Below are positions 40,577 to 53,100 of a stretch of 64,000 bases of DNA, in pieces (position 1 is the stretch's first letter; each line of letters starts with the position of its first letter). Both the position numbers and the translations under genes were made by a program. Source of the DNA: Rhizoclosmatium globosum (Eukaryota; Chytridiomycota; Chytridiomycetes; Chytridiales; Chytriomycetaceae); the NCBI GenBank assembly GCA_002104985.1, contig MCGO01000022.1, positions 186,001 through 250,000 on the forward strand, given 5' to 3'. The notes beneath the pieces were generated by a model, which searched no databases, had not been told where the DNA came from, and saw nothing but the letters and a program-made list of their open reading frames with translations.

Positions 40577-41812
40577 ATGAATCGAGTCAGAACAGCCTTC
40601 ACCACGTCCACGCCCACGCCGTTCTCCTTCGCACTTTCTCTGTCGCGGCTGAGCAACTGCGCCACCAATTCAACTTTAATTCGCCCGTTCGGCGCCGTGT
40701 CCGCGTCGCTTTCTCGGCGGTCGCTTCACTCGACGGCCTCGCTCAAATCGGTTGGTTCCTTGTTCGCCCGCCCTTTCTCTCTCGCTTATCGCTTATCCCA
40801 CACATAAACTCAATTCAATCTAGAACTTGGACATGCTCACAAATCCATTCGGCTCAATCAAACTCAAAATGAACAAGATTGACCATGCAAGATATGCATA
40901 CGAATCGTGCTCCCTGCAGTTTTACGAAAACAACCAATTCATGGAAAGTGCGTATCGAAGACCTCCTCTCAAGACTGAATTATGGAATTGGGTTGGAAAT
41001 GGATCGAGGCTGGGTGTTTGTCAAGGACAATGCCGATGGAAAGAAGGCTATAGATCGGATATGCATCAAGCGAATATTGGGACCTTGTTTTCAGGAATAT
41101 ATTGGAGGAAATGGTTCAGTAATGGTTCAGTAAGGAAGATCAAGTTGGCAGTGGAAGGAAAACTGGGACAACAGATTGTTTGCGACGCCAAACTTCTCTG
41201 ACGCAAACGTCAATATCCTTTCATATATTCTTGCATCGGATATCAATTGTTTTCACTCTCCTTTTGGATCTTTATAACCCATTAACCCCTTACTGCATTC
41301 ACAGAATTCAACCTTCCTGACAACCTCCAATCTTGGTTCAATGTGACTGTCCTGCACGTTTGGATGTACTCTGCTCAACTCAAAACTCTTGGACCTGAAG
41401 GAAAGGAAATGTGCCAGGAACTCTTTGCCACCCTTTTACTTGATATTGAAATCCGCTTGAGTAAGGCTGGGGTACGTGCATTTATGTCGTTATTTCGATG
41501 ATTCGTTTGTAACTACTTTTAACCACTTGCGTATCAATTCAGGTCAGGACAAACCTCGACCGTATCACATCAGATCTTATCAGTACATATTATGGCCAAA
41601 TCTTGGCTTATGATGAAGGACTTGCTTTGGGTGGTGACGCTATTCTTGCAAGTGCTCTTTGGAGGAATGTGTTTCAGGCAGCAGATGATGTGTCAGCACA
41701 GGATTTGAAGAAAATGGTCGAATATGTACGCATTCAATTACAGCATTTGGATGGAAAGCAACTAGTTGAGTTGGGCAAAACTATCAAGTTCCTCGATTTG
41801 CCAGATCTTTAA
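40577..41812 (+). CDS. CBP3: Ubiquinol-cytochrome c reductase assembly chaperone CBP3 (UQCC1)
   Basis: Cbp3 with Cbp6 binds newly made cytochrome b at the mitochondrial ribosome exit. ATG 40577 starts a long Ser/Arg/Thr-rich N-terminus without acidic residues (mitochondrial presequence). Later exons have NFHLPDN-like FNLPDNLQSWFNVTVLHVW, MYSAQLKTLGPEGKEMCQEL, FATLLLDIEIRLSKAGV, then after an intron at 41473-41543 NLDRITSDLISTYYGQILAY-DEGLALGGDAILASALWRN-VF and the end FLDLPDL. The ubiquinol-cytochrome c chaperone domain is unmistakable. The early exons after the presequence are harder to place and a frame change near 40990 remains. Confidence 0.85.
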
Positions 41813-42287
41813 AGTTGGTTCTGGTATGGAGTTAAATAGGGGAATAAAGTCAGCCAACTGCTGCTCTCTTGGGAGTAATTTACTTTCTACTCCATTTTTG
41901 TCTCATCATAAGATGCATTTAGTTTGTGCGTGCGTGTTTGTACTAGTAATTTGCCACAGCCACAAAAAATTAGGGTTATATTTTGCGAATGTTGCGCCAT
42001 CAGATCAGTGTGTCAAAAACGAGGGTATCTTCAGGGTCTCTCACTTGTTCTCTTGACTTCGTTGCAATGTTCTTCTTCTTGCCATCTTAAGATGCTTCGG
42101 TTCTTCACAACAGACACTGCCTGGGGCAACCCCGTGACAATGTGTCAAGAAACAGGATTCGAAAACACACGTGCAACCCCTTCTTTTCCAATGATTCGAC
42201 ATTTTTTCTCAGGGGTCTTTTGGTCCCGATCCGTCCCGGCAATGCACAACAAACTGCAATTTTCCTTCCCAAAACAACACTGTGACC
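41813..42287. other. Intergenic between CBP3 and MFS transporter A
   Basis: No supported gene. An AATAAA at about 41844 probably serves CBP3. Chance frames across 41924-42319 have no protein-like features. Confidence 0.4.
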
Positions 42288-43809
42288 ATGTACAAGACAT
42301 CAAAAGAGGACGACATTGAGACATACATTGCGGAACGACGATCACTGTCTCTACATGAGGTACACCACTTAAACTACCGTTGCTCTTGTCATCACAAGCT
42401 CAACCGCTTCCTTTCCCCGCATTTTCTAGGACGACTTCCTCCAAGCCACATCTAGTGCTTCCTTTACAAAGATTGATGACCTAGCAGCTGCTGGTATCAA
42501 CATCGATGAAGAGTCCCTCGATGAACAAGAGTATCCAGATGGAGGCATGAAAGCATGGCTTGTTGTACTGGGATCATTCGTTGCACACTTCTTGGTATAC
42601 GGAATGGTTTATTCATTTGGTGTTTACAATTCATACTACCGAGACCTTGGGGTACGTTTTATGCTCCCTTTACAAACATACAAACCCAAAACCCTCGATC
42701 CAAAAATCTCATTCATCTTTGACTCCTTTACTAAATATTTAAACTTAGGTGGGATCTGGTTATCAAGTAGCCATGATTGGATCTGTTGGTATTGCTTCAA
42801 TTGACTTCTTGGGGTTGATCAGTTCATCTGTGGCTGAGCGATTTGGATTCCGTCCAGTGATCTTTGTTGGAACTATTGTCATGGCTTTGGGTTTACTACT
42901 TTCTTCATTCACTACTTCGCTGCCGCTCTTGATCCTGACACAGGGTATTGTGTTTGGTATTGGTGCAAGTTTTGTCTACCTTCCGGCTGTGTCGTTACCA
43001 TCGCAATGGTTCCTGAAACGACGAGGATTGGCTACTGGTATCGCAGTATCTGGCAGTGGCTTTGGAGGTCTTGTCTTTTCCCTCTTGACCGGTAGACTTT
43101 TGGAAAGTGTTGGTCTCGCCTGGACCTCCGAATTACGGCCATCATTTGCGTCGTTGGAATGCTTCCATTCGTACCTTTCATGAAGACCCGTATCCCTCCA
43201 CGAAAAGGAAAAACAAGTTACGAATTTTTGAAAAAGGCTGGATTCTACTGTTTGTTCTTTGCTTGCTTCTGGGCTAGTTTCTGCGAATTCGTGTCTGTGG
43301 ACTTTTTGACTGTGTTTGCGTCTCAGCGTGTTGGCTTGACACTGTCGGATGGAGCTACAATCATGTCTGTGTACAATGGATTCAATATCGTTGGACGACT
43401 GGCAATGGGATTTTTCTCCGACCACTACCTGGGTCCCTTGAACACAATGATGCTCTGTTTGTGGCTTACCGTTGTGTCCGTTTTTGCATGGTTGGCTGGA
43501 ACAAGCTTTGTGTCACTTGCAGGAGTGGCAGCCGCCATTGGTTTCTTCGATGGTGGATTCTGGGCTCTCTTCCCTGTTGCGACCATGGAAATGTTCGGAA
43601 CTGAGGGTTCTCTCGTGACAATGCTTGCAACTATGTATACATTCGTGACATTTGCCAACTTTGGCTCTCCACCGTTGTCTGGTTTTATTGAAGAGCGGTA
43701 CGGATGGGATTGGATGATTGTGTATGGTGGTTGTTTGGCTGTGTTGGCTGCAGTGGCTGGTTCAGCAGCACGTTTCGTGCACTCGAAAGTGCTTTTTACC
43801 AAGGTGTAA
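42288..43809 (+). CDS. Monocarboxylate transporter-like MFS protein A
   Basis: ATG 42288. A hydrophilic N-terminus leads to YPDGGMKAWLVVLGSFVAHF, the [DE]-G-[GS]-x-[GA]-W signature before helix 1 of the MCT/SLC16 family. Then YGMVYSFGVYNSYYRDLG, SVAERFGFRPVIFVGTIVMA, FVYLPAVSLPSQWFLKRRGL-ATGIAVSGSGFGGLVFS and YNGFNIVGRLAMGFFSDHYL (the helix 8 R-x-x-x-G-x-x-S-D block), with 12 hydrophobic segments in all. Introns are short (at 42359-42429 and 42652-42748). A frame break near 43116-43125 (LAWTLRITAIIC) is probably an assembly error. Related to the next gene by tandem duplication. Confidence 0.85.
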
Positions 43810-44066
43810 AACCTGTTCCATATTTCATTTAGTTTATTTGATCCTAGAGTTCGATCATTCTTCACCCAGTGTTAATAAACCAAACGTTGGATATATACAC
43901 TGTTCATTGTTTAAGTAAATAGCCTGAGTACGAACCCTTTCCGGCACATGCAACCAATTTGGAGATTACCAATCCCCACTTCTCACCAACCCTCCTTTTT
44001 CGGATTCGCCATCGCACGGAATCGACTCAAACCCCCAAAAAAGTTCTCGCTTCTCTCCAGCCCACA

Positions 44067-45560
44067 ATGTCTCAGTCACATCCACAATCCGTAGTGCAGT
44101 CGCATTCTGCCCTAGAGTTCATTACAGTAGACAATTCACAACCGAAACTATCCGTTCTGAAACAACCCTCGACGACGCATTCATCACAGCCATGGACGGA
44201 AAGAAAGACCACGACCTGTTGCCAACTGAGCTACTGCATGACTTGGCACAGGAAGACAACCTGGCTGAAATGGAGTTCCCTGATGGTGGTTTACAAGCCT
44301 GGTTAGTTATCGCCGGAGCCTTCTTTGCCAACTTTGTTATCTACGGAGTTGTGTACAGTTTTGGTATCTATAACTCTTTCTACTTGAATCTTGGGGTGAG
44401 TTCATTTTAGTGGCCGTTGGTACGGAGGTACATTGGTTCTGATAGGGTTTTCTCACCAGATTGGATCGGCTGCTGCTGTGGCTATGTTGGGATCTCTTGG
44501 TATCTCAGTCATGGACATAGTGTCTGTACCTGCCAGTTTGTTGGCAGAGCGTTTTGGCTACCGACCGGTTATCTTTGTTGGGACTATTATCCTCACCTCA
44601 GGCATTTTCTTCTCCTCTTTTACAACGTCACTTCCGCTCTTGATTTTCACTCAAGGGGTTATGTTTGGTTTGGGGGCTTCTTGCATTTATTTCCCTATTG
44701 TTTCCTTGCCTTCGCAATACTTTTCAAAGCGGAGGGGGCTAGCCACTGGTATTGCTTTGAGTGGTGGTGGAACTGGAGGATTAGTGTTCTCTCAGCTATC
44801 TGCAAGATTCTGGACTCAATCGGGTTGGCCTGGACCCTAAGAATCACAGCCATCATTTGTTTTGGTGAGTGGGCTGAACACTGAGCGTTTACGTAATCAT
44901 ACCTCTAAACTAAATTTAGTCGTCTTGATGGCTTTTGTTCCGTTCCTCAAGTCCCGTATTCCAGAGAGAAAGGGCAAGGTCTCCTTCAGCTTCTTGAAAC
45001 GGAGTCACTTCTACCTCCTTTTTGTCGTTTGCTTTTTCAACACAGCTTGCGAGTTTATTCCCTTGGTTTTCTTCCCAACATACGGCCAACAATTGCTTGA
45101 TATTTCGTTGGCTGACGGAGCAACAATCTTGAGTTTTTACAATGGATTCAACATTCTGGGAAGAATTGCCATGGGATTCATTGGAGATTATATGGGAACA
45201 TTGAACGCACTTATTTTGTGTTGTTGGTTGATTGTGATCAGCTTGTTCTCTTGGCTGGCTGCATCCAGCCTCGCAGCATTGTGTGTTGTAGGCGCAGCGG
45301 TTGGATTCTCTTTTGGTGGCCTTTGGGGTCTATTCCCATCAGTTCTTTCAGAGATTTTTGCATTGGATGGCAGTTTGATCACTTTGATTGCTGTGATGTA
45401 TACGCTTGTTGGTGTTGGAGGTTTTGCTTGTCCAAGTGTCACTGGCTTGATACAAGAACAGTTTGGATTGAAGGCCATAGTCATTTTTGCTGGTATCTTG
45501 GCAATCTTGGCTGCATTGCCATCGACCATTGTGAAGTTCATTCCTTCATCACGTTCATAA
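44067..45560 (+). CDS. Monocarboxylate transporter-like MFS protein B
   Basis: Paralog of the preceding gene. It has LDDAFITAMDGKKDHDLLPT, then FPDGGLQAWLVIAGAFFANF, YSFGIYNSFYLNLG, an intron (about 44396-44447), SLLAERFGYRPVIFVGTIIL, FSKRRGLATGIALSGGGTGG, LAWTLRITAIICF, another intron (about 44863-44920), then YNGFNILGRIAMGFIGDYMG to 45560. The intron at the end of helix 1 (after L-G) is at the same place as in A, which supports tandem duplication. The start may be ATG 44067 or ATG 44192; the sequence between needs an intron or a frame fix. The substrate is unknown. Confidence 0.83.
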
Positions 45561-45619
45561 TAATACATAGTAATTCCGAGCAGTAGCGAAAGACTCAGAT
45601 AGAAAGAAATCAAACTTCT

Positions 45620-46140
45620 TTACTTCTTCTTTTTATTGAGATACTTGTCCAAAGCGCTCCCACCACCCAGCTTCCGTTTAATTCCACTGGAAGTAGATGC
45701 AGTTGAGACAGGCTTTGGTCCATTTGGTAAAGCTTCCTTCTCTCCCACAGCCTTCACCGTCTTTGTTCGACTATCTTCAGCATCTTCTTTTGCAACGATT
45801 GCAGCCATTCGCTCTGCAGCAGCTTCTTGTTTCTTTGCAAGAATCTTTGACTCAAGCTTCTTTTTCTTTGCAGATGCCTCGCCAGGATAAACATTGTATA
45901 ATCTGGAGATAAGAAGAGGTCAGCTTAGTCTAGAGCAACTGCATTGAGCCAAGCGATAAAGCAACGTAACTGTGGAACTTGAGATTGTTTTGGCTTCCCT
46001 TCAGTACTTCGAATGCTCTTTGACTCTGGCTTTTCGGGCTCTTTCGGCAGCCAATCATCAATCATTTGACGAACGGCATTGACTGAAACTTCTGTCTTAA
46101 GGCGGAAGGTCTCAAGGGCGTTGCGATCATTTGCAGCCAT
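45620..46140 (-). CDS. Lysine-rich conserved protein, unknown
   Basis: ATG 46140 reads MAANDRNALETFRLKTEVSV and NAVRQMIDDWLPKEPEKPES, then after an intron at about 45908-45960 RLYNVYPGEASAKKKKLESK-ILAKKQEAAAERMAAI and a tail GGGSALDKYLNKKKK ending at 45620. Basic, helical, no membrane segment: likely nuclear or nucleolar. The layout (W-x-P block, then a basic coiled segment and a GSALDKYL-type end) recalls small fungal proteins of unknown function, possibly DUF3245, but I am not sure. Confidence 0.55.
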
Positions 46141-46176
46141 CTTCCAAAAACAGAACAAAGAAAGAACAAAAGAAGT

Positions 46177-46988
46177 CTATTGATTTTGTTTCCATCCATC
46201 AAGGAGGCCAACTCTTCACGCATCAGAGACACGCTGGCATTTTCGAGGTCCTTGTACACATTGGAAATGATTTTCTGTGAACCAAAGGGAACTTCAATAT
46301 GAGATTCCAAAGAAACGATTAATACACACCTTCACAAGGCCATCGAATCGCTTTGCTGCATTCAAATAGCCCTCACTACAGACTTCTTCAGTTCCATCAA
46401 TCAATTTGTTGTAGGCAGCGACCAGCGCATCACACAACGACATGAACACCTGACAATAGTCCAGCTCGAAGGGAATGTCTGGCGTCTCCAGGTATTCGTA
46501 CACACCGGTTTCCAAGAAGGTTGTGGATACGTTCGAAAGGTCCTGTGAGTGAATCTTCTTCCTACGGAACAAGTTCTGTGACTGAATAAAGAGTGAGGAC
46601 CAGTCTGCCGCAAAGTTTGATTGAATTGATGCTTACGACATTGACTTGTTTAGCCTCTGTTTCGTTCTCGTATTCAAGGAGGAGAACGTTCAGGGCCTTC
46701 ACGAATTCAAAGGGCGAGATGATGACCAGCAGACCACCCACACTCAATCCAAGGTATTTGTATTGCCAACAGCGCTTGGCTGAAATCGGATTGTCGTAGG
46801 TTTGGGCCTGTCAAGGACAGTGTTGCCCAATTAGAGACACCTTTCTGAGCCAGTGAGCCTCACCAACACATCGCTCGTCATTCGCACAGTGTCAAAGTAG
46901 AAGGCATTTCCTGTATGCATATTCTGCAGATGTGCAGCGACTGGATCCGAGTGCGCACAAGCTCATCCAACTCTGCAAAATGCGACAT
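46177..46988 (-). CDS. Conserved helical protein, unknown
   Basis: ATG 46988 reads MSHFAELDELVRTRIQS, then HTGNAFYFDTVRMTSDVL, intron, AQTYDNPISAKRCWQYKYLG-LSVGGLLVIISPFEFVKALN-VLLLEYENE, intron, LSNVSTTFLETGVYEYLETP, FELDYCQVFMSLCDALVAAY-NKL, LNAAKRFDGLVK, intron, KIISNVYKDLENASVSLMRE. It is all-helical and about 240 residues long, with four exons whose frames all behave as coding. I feel it is a conserved eukaryotic family but cannot name it. The end is probably the TAG at 46177-46179, reached after one base is added near 46200; otherwise the frame runs into the next gene. Confidence 0.55.
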
Positions 46989-47164
46989 TCTTCTTCACTT
47001 TTTAGTTAATTAAATAGGGAAAGGTGAAAGAGTATATACTTACTTACCAAGCGAACAAGGGGAAAATCAGTATCATTGTCTCCCTTTATACCTCCGCTCT
47101 CTTATTCTTCGTTCAACCAACAAGGATACAGCTCTAATCCTCCTCTCTCTAAACCAACCACGAG

Positions 47165-50100
47165 ATGAGCGTACCTTCATCTGCTTTGATGCAAGATGGC
47201 GCAAAGGCGTATTTCGAGCGAAAAGATATCAGTTTGATTATGGAGGTATAACGAAATAGTTCGGCGAACCTGTCTAACAAATCAAAGAGTATTATGACTG
47301 GACTGGTTTATGAACAACCAGATGATCCACTCAGTTATATTGAAGATTGTGTCAAGCGGCTCAAAACGTCGGCTACACCATCAACCAACAAACCAAAACG
47401 AGTCCATTGGGACACATTTATCCCGAAAGAGGACCAAGAGAATAACGAAAAACGTAAGCAACGCGCCCTGAGGCTTGCAACAAACGCGAAGATTGTCGAT
47501 GCCCCAAAACCATCTAGTGGGAAAGTTATGCTCCCTCCGGTTAGCCGGACACCTGTCATTGGCCATCCCAACATCATCTTCGTTCTAGGGTGATTTATTT
47601 TCAAATAAGTTTAAACGTCCTGACACGCTTTGCAGGGGGCCAGGTTCGGGGAAAGGAACACAATGTGAACGCCTGGCGAAGGAATTTAACCTCACGCATT
47701 TGTCGACCGGGGATCTGCTCAGAGCCGAGCTAGAGAAAGGCTCTGATATTGGAAAGAAATGCGGTGACTTGATGAAGGAGGGAAAGATTGTACCGATGGT
47801 AAGAACCTGTTATATTACTTTTGAGTTTATAATTCTGAAACCAGGCAATTATTCTTGGTTTACTCAAAGCTGCTATTAATCAAAACTTTGACACTCCTGG
47901 ATTCCTGATTGGTTCGTTGCTTTCATACGCATGATTCTTGGTCAGTATGTTATAAGTGATGGATATTAGATGGATTTCCTCGAGCAATGGACCAGGCCCA
48001 AGAATTTGAAGCAACTATCGGGAAATGCAAGACTGTTCTTTGCTTCACGTGTCCTCTCAAAGTTCTTGAAGCCCGTCTCCTTGAACGCGGAAAAACGTCT
48101 GGTCGTGCTGACGATAACATCGACACCATTAAGAAGAGATTTAAAACATTTGAAGAACAAAGTATGCCCGTCATTGAGTTTTACCGCAAAGACGGTCGCG
48201 CGATCTTGGTTGACAGCACAGCTCCTATTGACAAGGTGTATCAAACAACTCGTCAGTATATCGTTGATATGAACTTGGGTAAAGCTGGAGCATTGCCACC
48301 AATTTCAAAGTCGAGACCAGTGTCTAACGCTGGATCTACCCCAGCTACAAGTTCTGCTGTCAGAGGAAAGGCGTGGAATAACATCGTCTTTGTCTTAGGG
48401 TAAATAGTTTGGCTCTTTTTTGAAATCGAAGGCTAAAATTAAATTCAGTGGCCCTGGATGTGGAAAGGTACTCAGTGTGAGCGCATTGCAAAGGAATTCA
48501 AATACAATCATCTGTCTGCTGGCGATCTGCTTCGTGCTGAGGTGGCGACAGGATCAGCCAGAGCCAAAGAGCTGGATTCCATTATGAAAGAGGGGAAAAT
48601 TGTTCCTATGGAAGTTACCTTGGTTTACTGAAGGAAGCCATGGAAAAATGTGGTGACGCTGCTGGCTTCCTGATTGATGGGTTTCCTCGCGCATTAGATC
48701 AAGCCCTCGCTTTGAGGATACCATTGCCAAGTGTAAATTTGTTTTGATGTTCGACGCTCCAGAGTCTGTCTTGGAGCAACGACTTCTGAAACGGGGAGAA
48801 ACAGTGGAAGGCCGACGACAACATTGAAACCATCAAGAACGGTTCAAGACATTCATCGAGACTAGTATGCCTGTTATCAACCACTTTGATAAACTTGGAA
48901 AATGTGTCAAGATTTCATCCATTGTCCATCCTGATGAAGTGTAAAGAATACAAGAGCTCACTTCATCGAGAAAACCCCTAACATAATTATGGTGTTAGGA
49001 GGACCTGGTTCCGGGAAAAGGAACTCAATGTGTGAGGTTGGCGAAAGAATTCAACTTGACACATTTGTCCACTGGTGACTTGCTTCGAAATGAAGTGGAG
49101 AAAGGGACACAGATAGGAAAAGACTGCGCAGAATTAATGAAGGAAGGCAAAATCGTACCAATGGTAATTGATTCTTTTCGTTTTTACGATACTAATTATT
49201 GTTCAGGCCATAATCTTGGGACTTCTCAAAGCAGCTATCGATAACAACTCAAACTCTCCAGGATTCTTGATAGATGGTTTTCCACGCGCGATGGATCAAG
49301 CCATTGAGTTTGAGAAGACCATTTGTCCAGCTTCAAAAGTGTTGTTTTTTAACTGTCCTCTTGATATCCTTGAAGCGCGTTTGCTAGAACGAGGAAAACG
49401 TCTGGTCGAGCGGACGACAACATTGATACCATTAGAAAACGATTCAAAACTTTCCAAGAGGAGAGCATGCCTGTAGTGGGGCACTTTGGTGACAAGGTCT
49501 TGCGGATTGAAAGCACAGGTCCAATCGATCAAGTTTATGACAAAGTGCGCAATTCGTTGGTTTCAGAAGGTATTTTGAAACCAGTTCCCAACATTATCTT
49601 CGTGCTGGGCGGTCCTGGATCAGGAAAGGGAACTCAATGTGTCCGGCTTGCGGAAGAGTTCAAACTTACACACTTGTCGACGGGAGATCTTCTCCGCGCA
49701 GAGCTTGAAAAAGGTTCAGAGATTGGAAAGAAGTGTGGAGACCTAATGAAGGAGGGTAAAATTGTGCCCATGGAAATTATTCTTGGACTTTTGAAAACGG
49801 TCATTTCGGACCACATGGAAACGCCTGGGTTCCTTATTGACGGCTTTCCCCGCGCCATGGATCAAGCGATCGAATTCGAGAAAACAATCTTTCCAGCCAA
49901 GAAAGTGCTATTCTTTACTTGCCCCCTTGAAACGCTCGAAAAAAGGTTAATTGAACGTGGCAAAACATCTGGTCGCGCGGATGACAATATTGACACAATT
50001 CGTAAACGGTTTAAAACCTTCCAGGAGGAGAGTTTACCAGTGGTTGGGCACTTTGGTTCTCGAGTTTTACAAATTGAAAGTACTGGAACCGTCGATCAAG

Positions 50101-53100
50101 TGTATGCTGATGTGAAGAGTAGATTAATTTCGGAAAAGATCGTTAAGCCCATTCCGAATATTATTTTTGTACTTGGTGGACCGGGTTCAGGCAAAGGAAC
50201 TCAATGTGTTCGGCTTGCAAAGGAATTCAGACTCACTCATTTGTCCACTGGAGATTTGCTGAGAGCGGAACTTGAGAAGGGTTCTGACATCGGAAAGAAA
50301 TGCGGCGACCTAATGAAGGAAGGAAAGATCGTTCCGATGAGCATCATTCTTGGACTCTTGAAAGCCGCGATAAACAACAGCCCAGAAAACACTCCAGGTT
50401 TCTTGATTGATGGTTTCCCGCGTGCTATGGATCAAGCAATCGAGTTCGAAAAAACTATTTTCCCTGCCAAGAAAGTCCTTTTCTTCAACTGCCCCCTTGA
50501 TACTTTAGAAGCCAGACTCCTTGAGCGAGGGAAAACGTCGGGACGTGCTGATGATAACATCGACACAATTAGAAAGCGATTCAAGACGTTTCAAGAGGAA
50601 AGTTTGCCTGTAGTAGGGCATTTTGGCTCTCGTGTGCTTAAAATTGAGAGTACAGGGACTGTGGATGAGGTGTATACAACTTTAAAAAATGGTCTCTTAT
50701 CTGAAGAAATCGTTAAACCGGTACCAAACATTATTTTCGTACTCGGTGGGCCTGGTTCTGGTAAAGGAACTCAGTGCGTCAGATTAGCCAAAGAATACCA
50801 GCTGACACATTTGTCAACTGGAGATCTACTGCGTGCTGAGTTAGAGAAAGGTTCCGAAATCGGAAAGAAATGCGGGGACTTAATGAAGGAGGGAAAGATC
50901 GTGCCTATGAGTATTATCTTGGGGTTGTTGAAGGCTGCTATTGACAACAGTCCTACAAGTACGCCAGGGTTTTTGATTGATGGATTCCCGCGAGCGATGG
51001 ACCAGGCTGTCGAATTTGAAAACACTATCTGTCCTGCTAAGAAAGTTCTTTTCTTCAACTGTCCTCTTGAAACCCTGGAAGCCAGACTGCTTGAACGTGG
51101 GAAGACATCGGGACGTGCCGACGATAATATCGATACGATCCGTAAACGATTTAAAACGTTTCAGGAAGAAAGTTTACCAGTGGTTGGACACTTTGGCTCT
51201 CGGGTTCTTAAAATCGAAAGTACTGGAACTGTGGATCAAGTATACGCTGATTTGAAGAGAGGCTTGCTTGCAGAAGACATTATCAAACCTGTTCCAAATA
51301 TTATTTTCGTCCTTGGTGGACCGGGTTCAGGCAAAGGAACTCAATGTGTTCGACTTGCAAAGGAATTCAGACTCACTCATTTGTCCACTGGAGACTTGCT
51401 GAGAGCTGAACTTGAGAAGGGTTCTGACATCGGAAAGAAATGCGGCGACCTAATGAAGGAAGGAAAGATCGTTCCAATGAGTATCATTCTTGGACTCTTG
51501 AAAGCTGCTATAAGCAACAGCCCCGAAAACACTCCCGGTTTTTTAATCGACGGATTTCCTCGTGCCATGGATCAGGCAATTGAGTTCGAAAAAACTATTT
51601 TCCCTGCCAAGAAGGTGCTGTTCTTCAACTGCCCTCTCGACACTTTGGAAGCTAGACTTCTGGAACGTGGAAAAACGTCAGGTCGAGCTGATGATAACAT
51701 CGACACAATTAGAAAGCGATTCAAGACGTTTCAAGAAGAGAGTCTGCCTGTAGTCGGACACTTTGGCTCGCGAGTGTTGAAAATTGAGAGTACAGGAACA
51801 GTTGATCAGGTGTACGCAGACTTGAAGCAAGGCTTGCTCACCGAAAATGTCATCAGACCAGATCCTAACATTATTTTCGTACTTGGCGGACCAGGTTCTG
51901 GTAAAGGAACTCAATGTGTACGATTGGCGAAAGAATTCAGACTTACGCATTTATCAACTGGTGATCTTCTCCGTGCAGAGCTTGAGAAAGGCTCAGAAAT
52001 TGGCAAAAAATGTGGAGATTTGATGAAGGAAGGTAAAATAGTGCCAATGGAAATCATTTTAGGGCTTCTCAAGGCTTCTATTCTGAGTAACTTGGACACG
52101 CCTGGATTCCTTATCGATGGGTTCCCTCGTGCAATGAACCAAGCTATTGAATTCGAAAAATCAATTTTTCCAGCCAAGAAAGTCTTGTTCTTCAACTGTC
52201 CCTTAGATACTCTCGAAGCAAGACTTCTGGAACGGGGAAAGACTTCCGGACGTGCCGATGACAATATTGACACAATCAGAAAGAGATTCAAAACGTTTCA
52301 AGAAGAGAGTTTACCAGTTGTTGGGCATTTTGGCTCCAGGGTGTTGAAAATCGAGAGCACTGGAACAGTGGACGAAGTTTATGCAGAGACTAAACGATAT
52401 TTAATCAGTGATGGAACTCTTCGTCCAGATCCAAACCTGATTTTTGTGCTCGGTGGGCCTGGGTCAGGCAAAGGCACGCAATGTGTCCGACTTGCCAAAG
52501 AATTCCACTTGACTCATCTTTCAACGGGCGATCTTCTTCGAGCCGAGTTGGAGAAGGGTTCTGAAATCGGAAAGAAATGTGGAGACTTGATGAAAGAAGG
52601 CAAATTGTTCCAATGAGCATTATCTTGGGGCTATTGAAAACAGCAATTTATCACAACCTCAGCACACCTGGATTTTTGATTGATGGATTCCCACGAGCTC
52701 GTGATCAAGCGCTGGAGTTTGAGAAAACGATTTGCCCAGCAAAGAAGGTTCTCTTTTTCAATTGTCCTTTGCCAGTTCTGGAGGCTAGATTGTTGGAACG
52801 TGGCAAGACGTCAGGTCGTGCTGATGATAACATTGACACTATTCGCAAGCGATTTAAAACCTTTGAAGAAGAAAGTATGCCTGTTGTTAGTCTGTTCGAA
52901 GACCGAGTGATGAGAATTGAAAGTACTGGAACTGTGGATGAAGTGTACGAAACTGTGAAGAATGGATTGTTGGCTGAGAATATCATCAAAACTCTACCTT
53001 TTGAAGGTTCAAATATTGTCTTTGTTCTTGGAGGACCAGGAAGTGGAAAGGGTGAGTGGCATAATTTTCAACTCTCCTTCATTATTAAACTCTAATCCTG

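Noticed and set aside
42976..43425. Minus-strand frame opposite MFS transporter A
   Set aside because: Shadow of the transporter's coding strand; transmembrane pattern is only on the plus strand.
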